From contig JAULJL010000005.1 of assembly GCA_030761205.1 (NCBI GenBank), positions 7,341,501-7,405,500 of the forward strand: DNA of 64,000 nt, written 5' to 3'. The notes beneath the pieces were generated by a model, which worked only from the letters and a program-made list of their open reading frames with translations, made no database searches and was not told the origin of the DNA. Shown piece by piece: positions 44,550 through 57,193 of this stretch; positions within the stretch are counted from its first letter, which is position 1; every line of letters starts with the position of its first letter. A program made the translations under genes and the position numbers. The DNA is from Fremontodendron californicum (taxonomy: Eukaryota > Streptophyta > Magnoliopsida > Malvales > Malvaceae).

Positions 44550-46298
44550 GTGGATGTGGTAATCGAAGAAACCTCAAAGGCCCCTGAAAGATGGGTTAAG
44601 CCGAAACCATTGGTTATCTACTGTGGGGAAAGCCAGATCTCGTCGGTAAGGGAAACACCAAGGGTGATAAGGCCGATGGTGACTATCGAAGTGCCGAACC
44701 CGTTCCCCTACAAGAACGATAAGGCTGTACCTTGGAAGTACGAATGCAAATTTGCATCACCGGAGTCGATTGATGTTACACCAATTTCCAACGCCTCTGC
44801 GGCTACCGTGGACATAACTGGTGTTGGGGGTTTCACTAGGAGTGGAAGATGCTATACACCGGAAGCACCGAAAAATGTCAGAAAAGGGAAAGCTAAGGCT
44901 GATGAAGAGGAAACCGTCTCAGAAAAAGCTATTGAGCGAAAAACAAGCAACCCTGTGACAGAGGAAGAAGCTTGTGAATTCCTCAAATTTATCAAGCACA
45001 GCGAGTACAGCATTGTTGAACAATTAAAACGCCCATCGGCTCGCATATCCATCCTAGAATTATTGATGAACTCGGAGACCCATCGGAGGGCGCTCTTGAA
45101 AGTGTTGAATGAGGCATAAGTGCCTCATGATGTGTCTGTAGAGAAGTTTGACCAGGTAGTGGGGAACGTGGCCATTAACAACTTCATAGCCTTCAGTGAC
45201 GATGAGATCATGCCTGAAGGGATAGGTAGAACCAAAGCCCTCCACATCACTATGCGTTGCAAGGGCTATATCATTGCAAAAGTCCTCATTGATAATGGCT
45301 CTGCGCTAAACGTCATGCCGATGACTACATTGGCCAAACTACCCGTCGATGGATCCCACATGAAGAACAGTCATATGGTAGTGCGAGCATTTGATGGAAC
45401 CCGTAGACAAGTTGCGGGGCAAATTGAATTGCCAATACAAATTGTTCCCTACACATTCGACATTGTCTTCCAGGTCATGCAAATCGTTCCTTCATATAAT
45501 GTCTTGTTGGGAAGACCTTGGATCCACATGGCTGGTGCTATTCCATCCACTTTGCATCAGAAGGTGAAGTTCAGGGTTGAAGAGCAATTGATAATCGTCG
45601 ACAGAGAAGAAGATCTCCTTGTATCCAAGCCCTCGAATATTCCCTACATAGAAGCTACCGAAGAAGCATGAGAGTGCTCTTTTCGAACCTTAGAGTTTGT
45701 GAACGCTGCATTTGTAAGCGAAGGTTCTAAGATGCCTATACCTCAGCTGTTCTCTGCCACTCAAAGCGGCCTTGCTCAGGTCGTAGGAAAGGGTTGTTGA
45801 GCCGGGACAGGTTTAGGGAAGAACCTACAAGGAATTCGGAAGAGCATAAGTGTGATCGGAAAGGAAGACAAGTTTGGGTTGGGATACAAGCCAACCAGGG
45901 AAGACAGAGAGAGACTGATAAGAGAAAGGAAAGAGCAGAGGCTCGCAAGGCTCAGGGGATACGAGATAGAGACCCCGAGACTGATAAGAGAAAGGAAAGA
46001 GAAGAGGCTCACAAGGCTCAGGGGATACGAGATAGAGACCCCGAAGATGTACGTCCCCCATCTCTATGAGACATTTCGGTCAGCGGGTTTTATTTTTCCT
46101 GATTCACTAATTGGGACCAAACCTGCCGTGATTTTGGAGGGAATGTTTACGGGTTTCTGCATCCAAATGATGGAACAAGAAGGAGAAGAGGGAAACAAAG
46201 CTGAAGAAATCACCATCTACCTGTGTCCTACGGGATTTGAGTTGAAGAATTGGCGTGCTGCAGATTTACCTGCTGTATTTAGGTCTCTTTCTGGTTAA
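44550..46298 (+). pseudogene. Ogre protease region remnant
   Basis: One frame with stops at 45117 and 45669 and another near 45797. The aspartic protease has its active site in VLIDNGSALNVMP and a later YNVLLGRPWIH. A G-patch-like part follows (GTGLGKNLQGI). A 66-bp tandem duplication at about 45916-46047 doubles a 22-residue Arg/Glu-rich segment (RERKEQRLARLRGYEIETP). It would release mature proteins from the polyprotein. Confidence 0.85.
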
Positions 46299-46501
46299 CA
46301 AATTAAGTTCTCAAACACTTCTGCCCAAGAGTGTTATGAGATTTTCTTTTGTGCACGGGCTCCTTTTATGAACTTATGATTCAAATAAATGAAAATTATG
46401 ATGCATTATGTCTCCATTCATTTTCCATTTCTTTTATAGTCCATCCTTCTATTTTGTCTTCCTATACAACCATCTATATTATTTTGCTTACACCCTTCCA
46501 A
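46297..46501 (+). other. probable Ogre intron between protease and RT
   Basis: Protease coding ends FRSLSG at a GTTAAC donor-like site. RT-side coding resumes near 46502 (ECKNNLISNS) after a pyrimidine-rich stretch ending TTCCAAG. The interval has stops in the relevant frame. Ogre elements are known to have a spliced intron at this place. Exact splice sites are uncertain. Confidence 0.45.
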
Positions 46502-49500
46502 GTCTCCTAATAATGAATGCAAAAATAATCTCATCAGTAATTCAAAAATCAATTTTGAGAAATGTATTGATATTGGTGAAATTGACGATGAAGAGACTAC
46601 AGAGAACTACGATTTGCCACCTGATCTATTAAGATTAATAAAATTAGAAGAAAAGCAAATTATGCCTCACCAGGAGACAACAAAAGTTGTTAATCTAGGA
46701 GATGAGGATAATAAGAAAGAGGTAAAAATCGACACTTCACTACCAGTGACAAAGAAGCAAGAGTTGGTAGAATTACTCCACGAGTATGCGGATGTGTTCG
46801 CATGGTCCTATCAAGACATGCCGGGACTCGATACAGATATTGTGGTGCATCGTTTGCCTTTAAAACCAGAATGCAAACCTGTGAAACAGAAGTTGAGACG
46901 AATGAAGCCTGAAATGTTTCTAAAAGTCAAGGAAGAAGTAAAAAAGCAGTTCGATGCCGAATTTTTGGAAGTCGTTAAGTATCCCAAATGGGTAGCAAAC
47001 GTAGTCCCAGTCCCGAAGAAATATGGGAAAGTATGAATGTGCGTTGATTATCAGGACCTAAACAGAGCTAGTCCAAAAGATAGTTTCCCGCTACCCCATA
47101 TCGATACCTTGGTCGATAATACTGCCAAACTCTCACTGTTCTCATTTATGAACGATTTTTCGGGCTACAACGAAATCAAGATAGCACCAGAAGATATGGA
47201 GATAACCACTTTCATGGCAATGTGGGGAATATTTTGTTACAAGGTTATGCCGTTGGGTTAAAAAACGCCGGTGCAACTTATCAAAGAGCAATGGTGACCC
47301 TCTTTCATGACATAATGCACAAAGAGGTGGAAGTTTATGTCGATGACATGATTGCAAAGTCACGTGAAGATGAAGATCATGTAGTTAATCTGAGAAAGTT
47401 GTTCGGGCAATTAAGGAAGTTCCAACTTAAGCTCAACCCGGCCAAGTGCACTTTTGGTGTAACATCCGGCAAACTTCTGGGTTTCATTGTTAATGAGAAA
47501 GGAATTGAAGTAGATCCCAACAAGATACGTGCTATCCAGAATTTATCTCCGTCTCGGACACAGAAAGAAGTGCGAGGATTCCTGGGAAGATTGAATTACA
47601 TTGCCCGTTTCATCTCTCAGCTCACCGCTAAGTGTTATCTGATTTTCAGACTCCTCAGAAAACGTGATCCGAGTGAATGGGATGAGGATTGCCAGGAAGC
47701 ATTCGACAAAGTGAAAAATATCTTACCAACCCACCGGTACTGGTACCACCAACACCAGGAAGATCGCTCATTTTGTATTTGGTAGTACATGAGAAATCTA
47801 TGGGGTGTGTTTTGGGACAACAAGATGACACAAGCAAGAAAGAACATGCCATTTATTACCTGAGCAAAAAGTTTACAGATTACGAGGCCAAGTACTCGGC
47901 AGTAGAAAAGATATGTTGCGCGCTGGCTTGGACTGCTTATAGGCTCCGACAATATATGTTATACCATGCCACATTGCTTGTTGCTAAATTGGACCCCATT
48001 AAATACATCTTTGAGAAACCCTCGTTATGAGGAAGATTGGCAAGATGGCAAGTTCTACTTTCTGAATATGACATCACCTATGTCTCACAAAAAGCTATAA
48101 AAAGAAGTGCAGTAGCTGAATTCCTGGCGGATAAAGCCACTGAAGATTACGAGTCAGTAAAGTTTGATTTCCCTGATGAGGACCTGATGGCTATTTTCGA
48201 AAAAGATAAAGATGGGGAATCAAAGAAAGAGGTGTGAAAGATGTATTTCGATGGTGCATCGAATGCTCTGGGGCACGGTGTTGGAGCAGTTTTAATATCG
48301 CCAGAACAAACCTACTGTCCAATCACTGCAAGATTGACTTTCAAATGCACCAACAATGTGGCGGAATATAAGGCTTGTGTCATGGGACTTCAAGCGGCTA
48401 TTGCAAAGAAGATAAGCAAGTTAGAGGTGTATGGAGACTCTGCTTTAGTCATTTGTCAGTTAAAAGGGGAATGGGAGACAAGGGACTCGAAGTTGGTTCT
48501 CTACCACAAGTTCATAGTTGAATTGGTTCAACAATTTGAAAAGATCGAATTCCACTATCTACCCCGAGAGGAAAATCAAATGGCCGACGCTCTTGCTACG
48601 TTAGCCTCAATGTTCAAAATAAATACAAGCGCTGACGTCCAGCCCATTAAAATGAGCATACGAGAGTTGCCCGCACACTGTATGCATGTTGAAGAAGAGC
48701 AGGATGGGAGGCCATGGTACCATGACATCCTGCAATACGTAAAACATCAGCAATACCCAGAACATGCCTCAGAAAATGACAAAAGAACTTTGAGAAGATT
48801 GGCGATGGGATTCTTTCTAGATAAAGAAGTATTGTACAAAAGGAGTAGAGATCATACATTGCTAAGTTGCGTGGAAGCAAATAAAGCTAAAAGAATACTC
48901 GAGGAGGTTCATAAAGGGTTTGCGGAACACATGCAAATGGCCACATGATGGCTAAGCAGATTATGAGAGCATGTTATTATTGGATGACAGTGGAGAGGGA
49001 TTGCATCAGGTATGTCCGAAAATGCCATAAGTGCCAAATATACGCGGATAAGGTACATGCTCCTTCGACAGCTTTGCACGTTATGACAATGCCATGGCCT
49101 TTTTCTATGTGGGGAATGGATGTGATTGGGCCAATTACCCCTAAGGCCTCGAACGGGCATCGTTTTATTTTGGTGGTGATCAATTATTTCACGAAGTGGG
49201 TTGAAGCTGCTTCTTACGCTAGTGTGACCAAGTCAGTGGTGTGTAGGTTTTTGAAGAAAGAAGTGATCTGCCGATACGGTCTTCCAGAGAAAATCATTAC
49301 AGATAATGCTCTCAATCTAAACAACACCATGATGAAAGAGATTTATACCCAGTTTAAAGTCAGACATCACAACTCAGCACCTTATCGTCCCAAGATGAAC
49401 GGGGCAGTGGAGGCTGCTAACAAGAATATAAAGAAAATCGTGGCTAAAATGACTGATAAGTACAAAGATTGGCACGAAAAACTCCCGTTTGCTCTGCATA

Positions 49501-49954
49501 TTTACAGAACATTGGTGCGTACTTCTACGGGGGCTACTCCTTATTCCTTGGTGTATAGGATGGAAGCAGTTTTGCCAATTGAGGTTGAAATCCCCTATTT
49601 GAGAATCTTGATGGAAGTTGAGCTAGAAGAAGCAGAATGGGTTCGAGCCCGCTATGACCAGCTTAATTTGATTGAGGAAAAAATGATGACGGCACTGTGC
49701 CATGGCCAATTATACCAAAGACAGATGATGAGGGCACACAATAAAAAAGGCTCGTCTTTCGAGAAGGTGATTTGGTTTTGAGAAAGATCCTTCTTAATCA
49801 GCAAGATCCAAGGGGAAAATAGGCACCAAATTGGGAAGGTCCGTACGTGGTGAAAAGACTATTTTCAGGAGGGGTAATGATTTTAGCCGAAATGGACGGC
49901 GCAGATTTTTCAAGTCCAATCAATGCTGATGCAGTGAAGAAATATTATGCGTAA
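46502..49954 (+). pseudogene. Ogre RT, RNase H and integrase remnant
   Basis: RT pieces: YADVFAWSYQDMPGLD, CVDYQDLNRASPKDSFPLP and EVYVDDMIAKS. Two RNase H regions follow, the second with MYFDGASNALGHG, NVAEYKACVMGL and YGDSALVICQL. Integrase has the zinc motif CHKCQIYAD, then WGMDVIGPI, VINYFTKWVEA, ITDNALNLN and the E-region GAVEAANKNIKKI, ending ADAVKKYYA. Frames change near 47230, 47700 and 48945. Stops at 47034, 48028 and 48235 sit where Trp, Gly and Trp would be expected. One catalytic Trp-rich block is otherwise well kept, so decay is moderate. Confidence 0.9.
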
Positions 49955-51036
49955 AATAAAAAAATAAAAAAAGGGAGAGGTTCGGACTGAAAACCTGAAA
50001 TGGCGGTTCAAATCAAAAGAAGGATCCAGGTCGAAAACCTTAAAAGACGGCTTAGATGAAGGATAAACAAGAGTTGGGGCAACCAAAAATAACCCGTCTG
50101 AAGCAATTATGTGGGGCAAAAGATCAAGGCAAGATGGAAACTTTGAGCGAATAGCAAAATGCAGCATGGTTGAATTGTGCAAGACAGAGAGGGTAATTCG
50201 TGGTTGGACGCTCTCTAAAGAGTCAAGGACATCAATGGATATTTCCTTCTCAAAAGAGAAATCTGGATTAGATCGATTGAGTTCGTTTGAGTATTCATTA
50301 TGGAGGGATCTATCCCTTTTTGTCTTTATTTCCCTTTTAATTGATGCCAATATGTTCTTTTCTCTCTAAAATGGAAATATTTATCCCAATTCATGAAGTT
50401 TTGTCTTTAAGTTATCTTTATTTCTTTGAAATTTTCTTAAAAAATGCATTATGTTGGCATGAAATGTGAATGATGATAAATAAATGAACTCGGCATAAAT
50501 AGAGCTTTCACGATTACTCTGGGAAATTTGAGAATTGAAAAATCAGAAAGAGAAGAAAAGATAATAGAGAAATGACAGGGCATTATGAGACATCGATTTA
50601 TTTATACCCTTTGGAAGTAAAGAAAGTAATGAGTGACAGGTGAAATGGTTTTGAAGGAAGTGTACAAAGCTCTGACTCCGGCTAAGAAAAGATCGCGAAG
50701 AAGTAAGTTGTGGACAGTTAGTCAAGTCGAAGAAAGAAAAGAAAGGAAATTGGAAAAATAGAAAAGAACCTTACAGAAAAATAGCATGAGAAGTTTAATC
50801 AAGTCAGCTTTGGAAAAACTGTTAACTGATAAGATACACGCAGGGGCATCGAATCATGATTCAAACCTTAAGTCATACATTTCATTATCATAAGCATGCA
50901 TCGCATCATCATGACATTGCTAACAATCAGGAATTAATACCGTACAAAAAAGGGGGTATGAATGACAGGCAGACAAGAAAAATGGAAATTGACTGCAACA
51001 GGGAGTTGGAAATCACCATGATAGTCAAGAGAAAGG
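49955..51036 (+). other. non-coding 3' region of the Ogre-type element
   Basis: Between the pol stop and the tandem array. Purine-rich, with short ORFs only (none over 90 codons, no domain). The repeated phrase GAAAACCT(GA/TA)AA near 49992 and 50036 is a local duplication. Confidence 0.55.
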
Positions 51037-51240
51037 TAGCAATTTATTTCTTTAAGTGATAGAGCCTCTCATGAGAGGAGCAATTTATTTTCCAAAGTGA
51101 TAGAGCCTCTGATGAGAGGAGCAATTTATCTTCCAAGTGATAGAGCCTCTGATAAGAGGAGCAATTTATTTTCCAAGTGATAGAGCCTCTGATAAGAGGA
51201 GCAATTTATTTTTCAAGTGATAGAGCCTCTGATGAGAGAA
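51037..51240 (+). repeat. 40-bp tandem array before the 3' LTR
   Basis: About five copies of a 40-bp unit, anchored by GTGATAGAGCCTCTGAT at roughly 51056, 51097, 51137, 51177 and 51217. Each contains the inverted pair CCTCT...AGAGG. The last unit runs straight into LTR sequence that corresponds to position 38494 of the 5' LTR, so the array marks a deletion junction. Confidence 0.9.
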
Positions 51241-54161
51241 GGGATTCGAACAACGAAGAAAAAGAGGGAGTAGAGAAAAAAAAACAGAAGCCAAAAACAA
51301 ACAAAAAAAATAACGAAAACAAAAACCAAAAAAAGAAAATCCCCCCGGAAAAAAAAAACTTTCGGAATCTCATTCAAGCCACAAAAAAAAAAAATCCAAC
51401 CAATAGCAGAAATCGAAAAGAAAAAAAAACAAAAACCAACAAAAAAAAATTATTTTTGAAAATTTTTTAGGGCCAGATCTACTCGGATCTAGCCCGATTC
51501 GAAGAAAACCGGCGGCAGATTCGCATCGAGGGAGTCACCATGAGTCGTTTCGACTCCTTTTGAACCGAAAAACTCGTCGGAGCGCTACGGAGCATGGCGG
51601 CCGACGGTGGAGACGACGGCCGGTGCGGTGATCCTTTGGCCCATTTCTGGAAAATCTAAAGAGAGAAGGGAGAGAAGAAGAGGAAGAGAGAGAGAGAAGA
51701 AAGAAAAAAGAAAAAAAAGGGTAAAGGCCTTATATACGGTGCCAAAACGGCACCGTTTTGGGAGAAGCGGATCAGCGTGACCCGCGTGTTGACCCACGGG
51801 TCGACCCGGGATCCGCGCGATTAACCCGTAAAAAAAAATTTCGGGTCTGTTTAGACTCGACCGAAGCCCCAGATCCGGCCCAGAAGGCCAGGCCTGACCC
51901 GCGCGTCCCTGCCCCCTGGGCCCAGTAGCCCATTCGACTGTTTTTGGGCCAAAATAAAGAAGGGAAAAGAGGGAAAAGGAAAAAAGAAAAAAAAAGAAAA
52001 AAAAGAAAGCAAAAAAAAATTCAGGCCCGAGCCCATCAAATTCAAAAAATACATCCGTCAAGCCCGAAGGTAAGAGTCGTTTTTATTAGTTTTTTTACTT
52101 TATTATTTTTTATTCTGGTTTTGATTATTTTATTTTTGTTTGTTGTTAATTTAATTACCAACGTATATTTTAGTATGTTTCTTTATTTTTGCATATTTCT
52201 CTATTTTAAAAATCGTAATATATTTTAACATGTTTATTACTTTTATCCGTTGCGTATTTGTTATTTTTGCGGTAGTATACTTTAATAATATATTATATTA
52301 TTAGCATTTTAATATTATAATACGTTTTAATATATTTTGTTATTTTAACATGGTAGTATATTTTAGCAATACATTATATTATTTGTGTCTCAATGTTCTA
52401 GCATGATTTAATACATTTCATTGTTTATATTCATCATGTATTTCAAATATCACATCCTATTTTAATATATTACATCATCGACATCCGTCACTTATTTAAA
52501 TGTGTTAGAATATTTTAATGTCGTAAATATGAATTTGTTGTAAAAAACTTAAGGTGTTAAATTGAGCAATTTATTTTTAAATAAATACAAGGACAGAATG
52601 AACACGGATTTGCCGACGACAGAATTAGAAGGACGTCACGGTCGTGATTCCTAAGATATCTCGAGGTGAGGGAATTTCGCTAAATATCACCACGAGTAGT
52701 GGGAGTATTTAGCGAGATGCTCGACACAAAAATTCGTTTTCACCTAAAAATGGAATTAGTCAAAATATAAATAAATAGTGAATGTTACGTATTTGATATT
52801 TCGCCATGCCCGTGTTTTTGAACATTATGTCGTGTATTTGATCGTATAATTAAGCCTTTATTCGTACATGTTATATGCTAAATCGTGTGCATTCGATATT
52901 TAAATATTCGCATCATTCGCATTTAAATAATAATCGGTGAATACGGATTCGCCAACGACGAAATTCGAAGGACGTCACGGTAGTGATTCCTAAGATATCC
53001 CGAGGTAAGAGAATTTCGTTAAATATCACCACGAGTGGTGGGAGTATTTAGCGATGTGCTCGATAAAAATCCGCTTTCATTCAAAATTGGGAATAATCGA
53101 AATAAAAGATGAATAGAATAGTGAGTGTTTATGTGTCCGATATGTTACCATATTCGTTTTTTTTTTTACACTGTGCTTCGCACGTCTAATCTTACAATGA
53201 TATATTTAATCAATTGTCTTGTACGCTCTACCATGTGCATCCGATATTTAAATATTCACATCATATGCGTTTAAATAAAAATGGATGTAAATTGCCGACG
53301 ACGGAATTCGAAGGACGTTACGGTTGTGATTCCCAAGATATCCCGAGGTGAGAGAATTTCGCTAAGTATCACCATGAGTAGTGGGAGTATTTAGCGATAT
53401 GCTCAATACAAAAATTCGTTTTCATTTATGGAAATAATCAAAATAAGAAGAACGAATAAAAAATGAATATTTACGTGTTTGATATTTTGTCATGCTCGTG
53501 TTTTTGAACAATATGTCGTGTATTTGATCGTATAATTAGGCCTTTATTCGTACATGTTATATGCTAAGTTGTGTGCATTCGATGTTTAAATATTCGCATC
53601 AAACGCATTAAACAAAAAAATGGATGTAAATTGCCGACGACTGAATTCGAAGGATATCACAGTTGTGATTCTTAAGATATCTTGAGGTGAGAGGATCTCG
53701 TTAAATACCACCAAGAGTGTTGGGAATATTTAATGAGTATTCTCGATAATAAGTTTACGTCCACTCTCGTTTTCCAAAAATAATAACAATTCAAAAAAAT
53801 TCAAAAAATAAAACATGCTTTTTAAAAGTAAAATAAAAAGAGAATTAGTTTTAAATACCAATGTCAAGTTCATTAAATCGAGATTTAAGATAACACGTGA
53901 TTAAATGGTACCGTTTTCTAAACGGGCGTTGTGGGGGTGCTAATCCTCCCCGCACGTAACCGACTCCCAAACCCGATTTTGTTTTGTCTCTGGTTTAAAA
54001 CGCAGACTTTGAAATTGGTTTTAAAAAATGTTTTAATTAATTTTAAAATATTTTACTAAAACCGGTTTTAATAGGTGGCCAATCACACCTAGCAAAAAAG
54101 ATTGGTGGCGACTCCATTTGTGTTTTCAAAATCGTCTTAGCGGTCGAAAATCGTTATGACA
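51236..54161 (+). repeat. 3' LTR of the Ogre-type element, lacking its first ~540 bp
   Basis: Matches 38494-41466 of the 5' LTR from AGAGAAGGGATTCGAACAACG to CGTTATGACA. The TATA box is at 51731. The segment equivalent to 37956-38493 and the polypurine tract are missing. Confidence 0.9.
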
Positions 54162-54270
54162 AAGTGTTTTTCTGTCGGATTAATCTATTTGGTGTAAACT
54201 TGGTTGGGTAAGATGAAGTTCAATTGGTGGACTATAATATGTATACTATTATGTAATAATTAAGGAATTA

Positions 54271-54442
54271 TATTTGATGCATTAACGGCGTATATATTTA
54301 TACACTGTCAATAAATCAGATGATGTCAAATTATTAAAAAAAAATTAAAAATAAATACAGATAACTTTATTTTTAATAAGATAGCATCATCTGATTTACG
54401 AACATTAGTGTATAAATTTATACACTTTCAGTGCATCAAATA
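54271..54442. mobile_element. short TIR MITE (TATTTGATGCA family), copy 3
   Basis: 172 bp with ends TATTTGATGCATTAACG and CAGTGCATCAAATA, flanked by TTA on both sides (54268-54270 and 54443-54445). The inverted structure continues inside with CATCATCTGATTT and its complement. The TTA duplication suggests a PIF/Harbinger-type MITE. Confidence 0.72.
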
Positions 54443-54445
54443 TTA

Positions 54446-57193
54446 ATTCAATAATTAATTAGGTTTTGAGTTGTTGGTATTAATCACATTACTTAGTACT
54501 TATTCCCTTATGTAATCTAGTAATATTTTCTTTTATAAGAAAGTTTGGTATACCTAAGCATGTATCTTTTGTTTAAAACGTTGGTTTAATTTTCTTTTTC
54601 TAATTTATAATATAGGTTCGCTTAACTTGTATCTATAGCTTATAGCTTATAGGTATCAGTTAAAGATTATTTAATTTTTATTTAATTTTTTTTATTTAAT
54701 ATATTATTTTTATTAAATTCAAAAAAAAAAATACATTAATTACACTTTTTATTTTATTAATATCACTTTAATGACATTGATTAATATTTTTTAATAATAA
54801 TAATAAAAGTTCAATGTTGGTTGAGAGAAATTATATGTCTATATAATTGTTATTTATCTTCCCAAAAAAAAGATAGCTTCATTGTGCATCTCATCAAATA
54901 CCATTATTTAAATAAATAAAAAAACATTAACCTGCCTCTCTTATAATAAACTCTTTTTTTTCTTGGCTAAGACAGATTGCTCACAACAAAAGAACTTGGT
55001 AATTTTTATCACTGGTCATTGAATTTTGATCTAATTCCCATTTGTATCATTAAATTTAATTTGTTTTAATAAGATCACTGAATTTTGTAGACTATACTAA
55101 ATCTAGTAATTACCTTGACATATTTCATCCAAAACATTAAAATGATATGACTACCGCAGAAGTGACCACATTAACGTCACGTGAACCACCATATCTATCT
55201 TTTCTTTCTTTTCATTCCCATCTTCATTTTTTCATTCTACTCTTTCAATTCTCCATTTTCACTCTCAAACTCTATAAGTACTATGATTTTAAGGTTGTAT
55301 TCGTGAATATTACATTTGGATGAACAGTAAAATTAGTTTTGGTAAGATTAAAAACAACGATTGAAGTCATATTAGTTATTGTAGAGGTGAGATTACAATC
55401 AATGATGAGATATGTGTTTTAATTCAAAAACAGCGGTGACGTTGAGATTAATTATAGTGAGAAAAAAAAAATGACCATTAAAAACATTAGATTAAAATGT
55501 GTATATATATATAATAAATAATTATAAATTATATTTATATTAAATAATAAATAATAAAATATATATTAAAATTATATTTATATTAAACAATAATAATTAA
55601 AATTTATTAAATTATATTTATATTAAAAAATAAATTAATAAAATAATAATATAATAATAAAATTATATTCATGTTAAATAATAATAATTAAAAATTATTA
55701 AAATTATATTTATATTAAAAAATTAATTAATAAAATAAAAATATAATAATTTAAAATAATTAATTTAAAATTTAAATAAAAATAAATAATAAAGAGGGGT
55801 AAAAGAAAATTTTTCCTCCTCCATCAAAGATCTAGTGAAACCATTGAATTTTTATCCCTCCAACCCAATTGGAGGAGCCGCTAGAAGTTAAATTTCCACC
55901 GGGGGTGCATCCAAATACACCCAGTGAAGGTGCTGACCAGTGGGGGGGATCCCCCCCAAAACTCCTAAGATTCCATCTCCCTTAGACAATGGCCTAGGCT
56001 GCAGGCTGTGTAGCTACCACTGTTTGGCTAAGTTCTCTCTGGCAGATTTATCTTTCTTTTTTTTTCCCTCTGTAATTGAAACCCAAAAACCTCATCTATT
56101 CAACTTCCTTTCTTTGAAAACTTTGGTTTGATTTTCGACTCATTTATTGTGAGTGATTTTTTTATGTTTGTGTTTTAAGTTGTTTTTTGGTTGATTTATT
56201 TGTTATAGTGTTCGGATGAGAAATCAAACTTTTAGATGAAGTTTTGGTGGAGTTTATTTTGAGGTGTTGCAATAAGAAGCATTCAAGATTGAACTGAGCT
56301 GAGCAGAAGTCAGAAGCACTTTTGGTGAATTTTTTCTTTCTATTTTTTATCTAAAAAATATAGATAATGATGTAACCAACAACTACCTGATGTGTTGATA
56401 AAATATTAAATTTTTAATTTTAATAATTATGAATTAAATCTCGATAATTTCAAATATATATAAAAAAAAATGTTGATGTGGTATGCACAAAAATTGCTTA
56501 CGTGGTAATTGATGTGACAGGTTACGTGGCATCCCTGCCATTTTTTGTTAAAAGTTGGAAACTTTTAATTTCAGAATTTCTGATGTGAAATTTCTTTGTT
56601 ATTGTGGTTTGGTTTTTTTTTGTTAAAAGGGTTTCCTATTTCTGTTTTTTGCTATCAAAACAGGACTTGTTCAGGGTTTAGAGTCATATATAAACTGTTG
56701 TTATTCTTGATTACAGGAATTTAATGGAAGCTATACAATCCAATCTCAGAACTTGTAGTTTTGTTTTTAAAATAAAAATGAATTTAACCCCTGTAAGAAA
56801 GAATGCAAGTTTGCTGTAAAAGAATAAATTGTGGCATGATTAACATTTCCAGATTTCTAAATAAAAAGAACTAAAATATATTTTTTCCTCTCTTTTTGTT
56901 CATGATAAGAGGACTATTTGAGGTTGCAGAAATGTCCATGTTATCTGCGGATAGTTCTAACTGAGATCTGACCATGCAATTTGTTAAAAGTGAAATCGGA
57001 TCCATAGACAAAGATTGATTTAATCGATCTAAAATGGCAAAAACATTTACTAAAAAGTGACATCGGACTGAAATTCAATCTCCAACTTTCAGGTCCAAAA
57101 TGATCAAAAAGATTTAGCAATAAAATTTGAATTAAGACAAACTCAGACCTTATTCGAGCCCAATGATAAATTTTACAATATTATTCATTTGTT
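54446..57193. other. AT-rich spacer downstream of the MATE gene
   Basis: No gene is supported. About 55295-55922 may be a degenerate foldback element: the left end, GGTTGTATTCGTGAATATTAC, loosely mirrors GGTGCATCCAAATACACCC at the right. Its middle (55500-55790) is almost pure A/T. From 55930 the sequence is more mixed and includes C/T-rich stretches, but no ORF above 63 codons with any domain. The last ~100 bases should hold the MATE 3' UTR. Confidence 0.4.

Larger units (their letters stand above)
37956..54161 (+). mobile_element. Ogre/Tat-type Ty3/gypsy retrotransposon, decayed, 16.2 kb
   Basis: 5' LTR 37956-41466, tRNA-Arg-type primer site at 41470, ORF1, gag, protease, a probable intron, RT, two RNase H domains and integrase, a 40-bp tandem array, and a 5'-truncated 3' LTR ending at 54161. 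Very long LTRs, an ORF before gag, and an interruption between protease and RT are features of the Ogre lineage. The coding region has many stops and several frameshifts. The 5-bp flanks (GAGTC on the left, AAGTG on the right) do not match, consistent with age. Confidence 0.93.

Noticed and set aside
55293..55922. Possible foldback element with GGGTGTATTTGGATG-type ends
   Set aside because: The ends are only loosely inverted and no target duplication is visible; kept only as a remark in the spacer entry.
55940..56131. Plus-strand 63-codon ORF after a GGGGGGGATCCCCCCC palindrome
   Set aside because: Ordinary composition and no recognisable domain or promoter; not supported as a gene.
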